A stretch of 64,000 bases of DNA, taken from contig JAVXUO010001466.1 in assembly GCA_033065855.1 (NCBI GenBank), forward strand, positions 1-64,000, in the 5' to 3' direction. Positions 57,729-64,000 of this stretch are shown here, piece after piece. A model generated the notes under the pieces. That model was not told the DNA's origin and did no database searches. It saw only the letters and a program-made list of their open reading frames with translations. How positions within the stretch are numbered: position 1 is the stretch's first letter; each line of letters opens with the position of its first letter. Source of the DNA: Escallonia rubra (lineage: Eukaryota > Streptophyta > Magnoliopsida > Escalloniales > Escalloniaceae). A program made the translations under genes and the position numbers.

Positions 57729-60429
57729 TGGAAGCACCTATGCGAAGAACTTTATACTTGAGCAGAAGGTCTAGGCACCTGGATTCCTCACAAAATTGAT
57801 GGATTCACAGTTTATCAATCAATTCAATACGAAAGGATAGGCCTAACGCTAATATGGATTTTAAATAGTAAGCCCTTAAGAATAAAGAATTGATTAGTCC
57901 AACATCGATTCAAAATTTTCTTGTGCCTGTAGGACAAATTACTCTTAAGTCTTGATCTTTTTAGACAAATTACATCAAAAGCGCTAGAAATAAATATACC
58001 CAAAAGTTCCGTTTAGAATTCTAATTGTACCAAAAAAATTATGGGGTCCTTACTACAACCCGCAATTCAATAATCGTAAATACGATGCAAAATCCCAAGA
58101 GGTCTCTTCCTACTTCCTAGGTTCCTTGGAGGCTAGTTTTGTTGTGCCTGTAGGGCAATCCAATATATTGTACGTAAAATGTTATATAATTAGAGACGCA
58201 TTTATATTCCTTGAAGTATTAAAATATTGATTAGGTACCTTACTTAACCTTTCAAGTTCTGGGCACCTGGATTCGTCACAAAATGGATGGATTCATAGTT
58301 TATCAATCAATTCAATACGAAAGGATGGGCCTAACGCTAATTTGGATTTTAAATAGTAAACCCTTAGGAATAACGAATTGATTAGTCCAACATCGATTCA
58401 AATATTTCTTGCGCCTGTAGGCCAAATTACTCTGAAGTCTGATCTTTTCAAACAAATTACATCAAAAGCGTTAGAAATAAATATACCCAAAAGTTCTGAT
58501 TAGAATTCTAATTGTACCAAAAAAAATATAGGGTCCTTACTACAATCCGTAAATTCAATAATCGTAAATACGATGCAAAATCCCAAGAGGTCTCTTCCTA
58601 GGTTCCTTGGAAGCTAGTTTTGTTGTGCCTGTAGGGTAATCACAAATATTGTACGTAAAATGTTATATAATTAGAGATGCATTTACATTCCTGAAATTAT
58701 TAAAATACTCATTAGATACCTTACTTAACCTTCCAAGTTAAGGGCAATAAAGTCATTTTTTTCAAACTATTGGGTATTTTAATTTTATTTTGGTTAACAG
58801 TAACATCTCTTCTATTTGTCCAACTAACAGGCGTTGTTTCACCCTAACTCAACAGATCTGATTGTAATCAACACAAATTAATACGTGCATAGAGTGAGAG
58901 TAACAGGTTGAACCATTTAGTACTGTGTAACTTTCTTTGACTTGGAATAATTGGTTTTGTCAACTTTCACGTCATTGTCATATGTAATCAAATTAAATAG
59001 TCATATGAAGAAAAACAAAATTGCGCTAGAAGCCTGGAAGCATCTACGCGATGAACTTTAAACTTGAGCAGAGGGTCTAGGCACTTGGATTTCTCACAAA
59101 AATGGATGGATTCACAGTTTATCAATCAATTCAATATGAAAGGATGGGCCTAACGCTAATTTGGATTTTAAACAGTGAACTCTTAAGAATAAATAATTGA
59201 TTAGTCCAACATCGATTCAAAATTTTCTTATGCCTGTAGGCCAAATTACTCTGAAGTCTTGATTTTTTCAGACAAATTATATCAAAAGCGCTAGAAATAA
59301 ATATACCTAAAAGTTTCGATTAAAATTCTAATTGTACCAAAAAAATATAGGGTCCTTACTACAACCCGCAATTCAATATTCGTAAATATGATGCAAAATT
59401 CCAAGAGGTCTCTTCCTAGGTTCCTTGGAGGCTAGTTTTGTTGTGCCTGTAAGGGCATTCCAAAATATTGTACGTAAAATGTTATATAATTAGAGATGCA
59501 TTTATATTCCTGAAAGTATTCAAATACTCATTAGATACCTTACTTAACCTTCCAAGTTTAAGGGCAATAAACTAATTTTTTTTTCAAACCATTGGGTTTT
59601 TTAATATTATTTTGGAATAAATGGTTTTGTGAACTTTCACGTCCTTGTAATATATGATAAAAATAGTGATATGAAGAAGAAAAAATTGCGCTAGAAGCCT
59701 GGAAGCACCTGTGCGAATAACTTTAAACTTGAGCAGAAGGTCTAGGTATCTAGATTCCTCACAAAATGGATGGATTCACAGTTTATCAATCAATTCAATA
59801 TGAAAGGATGGGCCTAACGCTAATTTGTATTTTAAACAGTAAACCCTTAATATTAAAGAATTGATTAGTACAACATCGATTCAATTTTTTTTTTGTGCCT
59901 GTTGGGCAAATAACTATGAAGTCTTGATCTTGTCAGATATTTTCCATCAAAAGCGCTAGAAATAAATATACCCAAAAGTTCGGATCAGAATTCTAATTGT
60001 ACCAAAAAAAAAATATAGGGTCCTTACTACAACCTGAAACTCAATAATAGTAAATACGATGTAAAATCCCAAGGGGTCTCTTCCTAAGTTCCTTGGAGGC
60101 TAGTTTTGTTGTGCCTGTAGGGCAATCCAAAATATTGTACGTAAAATGTTATATAATTAGAGATGCATTTGTATTCCTCAAAGTATTAAAATTGTAAAAT
60201 ACTCATTAGGTACCATACTTAACCTTCCAAGTTAAAGGGAATAAAGTCTTTTTTCAAACCATTGGGTATTTTGATATTATTTTGGTTAACCGTAACATCA
60301 TTACTATTTGTCCAACTAACAGATGTAGTTTCACCCTAACTCAAGAGATCTGATTGTAATCAACACAAATTAATACATGCATAGATTGAGAGTAGCAGGT
60401 TGAACTGTTTAGTACTCAAGAGATCTGAT

Positions 60430-60900
60430 TGTAATCAACACAAATAACTATTTTAACGCACCTACATAAGTTGTTACTTTTTATTTTAAATTAAAAACAC
60501 AAACAATCTCATGTTATTGCTTATAGTACGATAACATCTCCAAATTAAAAAATAATGTTTAGCTTAAGCAAAAAAAAAATATTTTTCTAGCCGTAGGAGA
60601 AGAGTTTAGCAATAAGAGAAGAGATAAACTCCAGAAACTATAATTAATTAAGGGGTATAAGAGGTCTTTTTGTGAAAAATATGGGGTTAGGATGATAAAT
60701 TAGAAGGTCAAATCTGATTATGAAAAAAATGATTATTTCATAATCCTCACTTTTGAGGATTATGGATTAAATCAGTTTTTAGCTTCTGGAGATGGATTAA
60801 ATCTCTTCATCTCTTTTGCCAAACACCCACATACTTGATTTAATTTAATTTAAATCAGGTTTGACCATCCCATAATCAAACTCAAACACCCTCTAATTGG
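60430..60900. mobile_element. Insertion in satellite array, partly Tourist-like MITE
   Basis: The unit breaks at about 60415 and resumes at about 60894 (attggttttgtcaactttcac). The right part (about 60660-60893) shares gaggattatggatt(a/t)aatcag, cttttgccaaacac and aaacaccctct with the MITE at 34125-34540 and ends in its TIR. The left TIR is not visible, so it is truncated or nested in another insertion. The left part begins with a second copy of the unit phrase agagatctgattgtaatcaac. Confidence 0.6.
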
Positions 60901-62570
60901 TTTTGTCAACTTTCACATCATTGTAATATATAGTCAAAATAGTCATATGAAGAAAAAAGAAATTACGCTAGAAGCCTGGAAGCACCTATGCGAAGAACTT
61001 TAAACTTGAGCAGAAGGTCTAGGCACCTGGATTCCTCACAAAAATGGATGGATTCATAGTTTATCAATCAATTCAGTATGAAACGATGCGCCTAACGCTA
61101 ATTAATTTGGATTTTAAATAGTAAACCCTTAAGAATAAAGAATTGATTAGTCCAACATCGATTCAAAATTTTGTTATGCCTGTGGGGCAAATTACTCTGA
61201 AGTCTTGGTCTTTTTAGACAAATTACATCAAAAGCGCTAGAAATAAATATACCCAAAAGTTTGGATTAGAATTCTAATTGAACCAAAAAAAATATAGGGT
61301 CATTATTACAATCCGCAATTTAATAATCGTAAATACAATGCAAAATTCCAAAAGGTCTCTTCCTAGGTTCCTTGGAGGCTAGTTTTGTTGTGCCTGTAGG
61401 GCAATCCATAATATTGTACGTAAAATATATTTATATTCCTCAAAGTATTGAAATTGTAAAATAGTCATTAGGTACCTTACTTAAGCTTCCAAGTTAAGGG
61501 TAATAAAGTCATTTTTTTTCAACCCATCGGATATTTTAATATTATTTTGGTTAACAGTAACATCACTACTTTGTGTTCAACTAACAGGTGTAGTTTCACC
61601 CTAACTCTAGAGATCTGATTGTAATCAACACAAATTAATACATGCATAGAGTGAGAGTAACAGGTTGAACCGTTTAGTACTGTGTAACTTTCGTTGACTT
61701 GGAATAATTGATTTTTTCAACTTTCACGTCATTGTCATATATAATCAAAATAGCCATATGAAGAAAAAAAAACAATTGCGCTAGAAGCCTGGAAACACCT
61801 ATGCGAACAACTTTAAACTTGAGCAGAAGGTTTAGGCACCTGGATTCACAGTTTATCAATCAATTCAATACGAAACGATGGGCCTAACGCTAATTTGGAT
61901 TTTAAACAGTAAGCCCTTAAGAATAAAGAATTGATTAGTCCAACACCGATTCAAAATTTTATTGTGCCTGTAGGGCAAATTACTCTGAAGTCTTGATCTT
62001 TTCAGACAAATTACATCAAAAGCGCTAGAAATAAATATACCCAAAAGTTCGGATTAGAATTCTAATTGTACCAAACAGAATATAGGGTCATTACTACAAC
62101 CCGCAATTCAATAATTGTAAATACAATGCAAAATTCCAAGAGGTCTCTTCCTAGGTTCCTTGGAGTCTAGTTTTGTTGTGCCTGTAGGGCAATCCAAAAT
62201 ATTGTACGTAAAATGTTATATAATTAGAGATACATTTATATTCCTGAAAGTATTAAAATACTCATTAGGTACCTTACTTAACCTTCTAAGTTAAGGGCAA
62301 TAAAGTCAAATTTTTTTCAAACCATTGGGTATTTTAATATTATTTTGGTTAACAGTACCATCACTGCTATTTGTCCAACTACAGGTGGAGTTTCACCCTA
62401 ACTCAAGAGATCTGATTGTAATCAACACAAATTAATACCTGCATAGAGTGAGAGTAACAGGTTGCACCATTTAGTACTATGTAACTTTCATTGACTTGGA
62501 ATAATTGGTTTTGTCAACTTTCACGTCATTGTCATATATAATCAAAATAGTTATATGAAGAAAAATAGTC

Positions 62571-63978
62571 ATTGGTGCTAGTGGTGACTTGCAACGCTGA
62601 ACTTGCTGAGGGTTTTATTGGCTAGTATGTGATGCAGAGGAGGAAAAACCAAAGGGGTAATGAGAAGCAACTGGGAATGAATTATGTCACAATTTCTTGA
62701 ACTAGATAATAGGCATATTGCAAAATGCAGGATGGCAACCATTGGTGTTCTTAACTTTTTGTGATGGTGGTCAATTCTGTGATGGAAAGAGTAAGTGAGT
62801 GTGTAAGGTGAGTGAAAAACCGTGTGTGTGTTGTGTTGCAGCTAAAAACTGGATCGGGAACAGCACCAGAAATCAGGCCTGCAAAAGAGATCACGGAGTG
62901 ACTGCCGGGTGGGGTTCCGGCGGGGGAACGCTCCGATGCTTAAGTTAGAGAAGGCTAACAAGGTAGAACTCTGAATAGCAGTATTACACAATGTGTATGT
63001 GTGTGAACTTAGGCTTACCTTGGGGGTTTGACCCCTTTATATAGTGGTAGTAAGAGGAGTCCAATTAGAATTGGGCTTCGGTCAACTCTAATCAGAATCT
63101 CATTAGGATTCTAGAGGATACCATATCAGTTTCTGCTGATAGAGTCAGATCTTCTTTAGGATTCTACCCTGTGACTGGTATGGTAAGTGCTATATCGGTA
63201 AGGAACCGGGATAGGTTATGCGCTGTAACCGCCATGTGTCACCCGTAGAATAGAGGGATATTTTTAGCTATATCATATGCCCCCTGCTTTTACCAGCGTT
63301 AATGAAGCGGGTGGAAGCACACTTTTCCCACTGGTGATAGCGAAATATGCCAAAAACAGAATTGAATATGTTTGTCAACATTTCAAAGAGTGTTCTGCTC
63401 GGACGGGATTCTGCTTGGCCGTGGTCACTCTGCTCGGGCAGAGTGTTCGGACGGGAAACACATCCATTTTTTTACAGACTTTTCTCGCTTTTGTAGGTGC
63501 AAATAATATTTTTTCTGAGCGCCTGCTGACCAAGTAGTGCTCAAGATCCATAATACCTATTTCTTGTTGCGTAAATAGCATTCTGGAATTTTTTGATATT
63601 CTTCCGAATTTTTTGAGACCATAAAAGCCGCAAAAATTATTTTCTATAATTTCTGCTCGGGAAGCGGGCTCGGACTACGATCTTTTCGGATTTTTTCTGC
63701 TCGGACCATTATATGTTCGGACTATGGGCCTGTTCGGATCTTTCTGCTCGGACCATGTTCTGCTCGGACTATGGGCCCGTTCGGATCTTTCTGCTCGGAC
63801 CATGGCCCGAGCTGAGAAGCCCCAACATTTTTCCCTGCTCGGTCGTTGGGTTCGGACCAAGATCTGCTCGGACCTGCTGTGCGGGCTTGCTGCGCGGACG
63901 CGGGCCTGATGGTGGAGAGGCCCAATCTATTGAACTCTTTGTGGAAAAAGTAAAGAACTCTTTTATTGCTCATGTGTC
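62571..63978. mobile_element. Probable LTR of a large retrotransposon
   Basis: It starts at the abrupt end of the satellite array and runs to about 63978 (ttgctca). It contains a ggggaacgctccgatgctta phrase with a following cttaccttggggg.ttgaccccttta and a TATA-like tttatatag at about 63047, wording common in plant gypsy LTRs. The open frame at 63277-63537 has no motif. The start TG and target duplication could not be checked because the element continues past the window. Confidence 0.45.
63655..63880. repeat. CTGCTCGGAC / GTTCGGATC repeats, ~48-bp period
   Basis: Phrases ctgctcggaccat, ctgctcggactatgggcc and gttcggatctttctgctcgg recur; two full 47-48 bp copies start near 63714 and 63762. 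They give open frames on both strands, which are artefacts of the repeat. Confidence 0.7.
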
Positions 63979-64000
63979 CGAGCAGATTCGAACCCTTGAC
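63979..64000 (+). promoter_or_regulatory. Candidate primer-binding site at window end
   Basis: Just after ttgctca comes gtccgagcagattcgaaccc. Its complement, gggttcgaatctgctcgg, has the T-arm of a tRNA, which is what a long PBS matches. A tRNA gene end is the other option. The window stops before this can be decided. Confidence 0.3.

Larger units (their letters stand above)
45130..62570 (+). repeat. ~815-bp satellite-like tandem array, ~19 monomers
   Basis: All monomers lie head to tail. The phrase tctaggcac(c/t)tggattcctca marks unit starts near 45993, 48322, 49143, 49956, 50781, 51592, 52460, 53338, 54222, 55124, 55962, 56836, 57771, 58258, 59077, 59741, 61018 and 61831; a diverged copy starts at about 45130. 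Undisturbed spacing is 811-825 bp. Units from 51592 to 57771 are 838-935 bp because of (TA)n growth and a 26-bp addition (cattcatatataattagaga). Two units are internally deleted (487 and 664 bp) and two are enlarged by insertions. No frame of substance crosses a unit. Identity is highest among the central units and falls off to both sides. Confidence 0.93.

Noticed and set aside
56581..61859. Short minus-strand frames in the satellite
   Set aside because: They recur only where unit variants lack stops; no unit-wide conservation of a frame.

Overview
This is plant nuclear DNA, from a TE-rich, probably pericentromeric or heterochromatic stretch of a eudicot genome. The evidence is AT-rich spacers, GT-AG introns, a five-exon CYP714-type cytochrome P450, plant-type CACTA, MULE and gypsy proteins, tRNA-Met-primed LTR elements, a TRIM family and a long satellite-like array. 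I cannot name the species. Only one gene looks intact as a host gene: the P450 on the minus strand at 30181-32710. Almost everything else is mobile DNA, much of it nested.

Layout. 1-5.3 kb: AT-rich repeats, a foldback element with a GC-rich minisatellite, a gypsy protease fragment, and a 78-bp tandem repeat. 5.4-10.2 kb: remains of a CACTA transposon (Transposase_24-like protein and one TIR end). 10.5-13.26 kb: minus-strand Tat-lineage gypsy pol remnant. 13.3-25.6 kb: what I read as one large Mutator-like element (MULE). It has a decayed FAR1/MURA-type transposase on the plus strand, a central palindromic satellite, and a broken plant-mobile-domain (PMD) plus Ulp1-protease gene on the minus strand. 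That PMD-Ulp1 gene is split by a 4.2-kb CACTA element (19384-23615, TSD TAT), which carries an intact-looking single-B3-domain gene and the leader of a DUF26/CRK gene. 25.6-28.4 kb: probable gypsy LTR interrupted by a 1.5-kb TIR element (8-bp TSD) that captured a small heat-shock protein fragment. 28.9-30.03 kb: LTR plus primer-binding site of a minus-strand retrotransposon, ending about 150 bp past the P450 stop codon.

34.1-44.4 kb: a Tourist-like MITE, a gypsy element with a 2.78-kb LTR, CACTA fragments, and a second complete CACTA (39748-44408, TSD ATG). This second CACTA encloses a CCCTAATTAA-type minisatellite and a foldback with arms of about 750 bp. 45.1-62.57 kb: tandem array of a monomer of about 815 bp. 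Its central units carry (TA)n tracts of very unequal length. The array is interrupted at 46766-48270 by a TRIM, into one LTR of which a 1,002-bp head-to-head TRIM dimer is nested. 62.57-64 kb: LTR-like sequence with CTGCTCGG repeats, ending at a tRNA-complementary motif.

The most unusual points are: the palindromic TRIM dimer with an LTR pattern that implies an internal inversion; the PMD-Ulp1 MULE cargo split by a gene-carrying CACTA; the TIR element with an HSP20 fragment; the CACTA with a long foldback; and a P450 whose I-helix motif is non-canonical (AGGATG).
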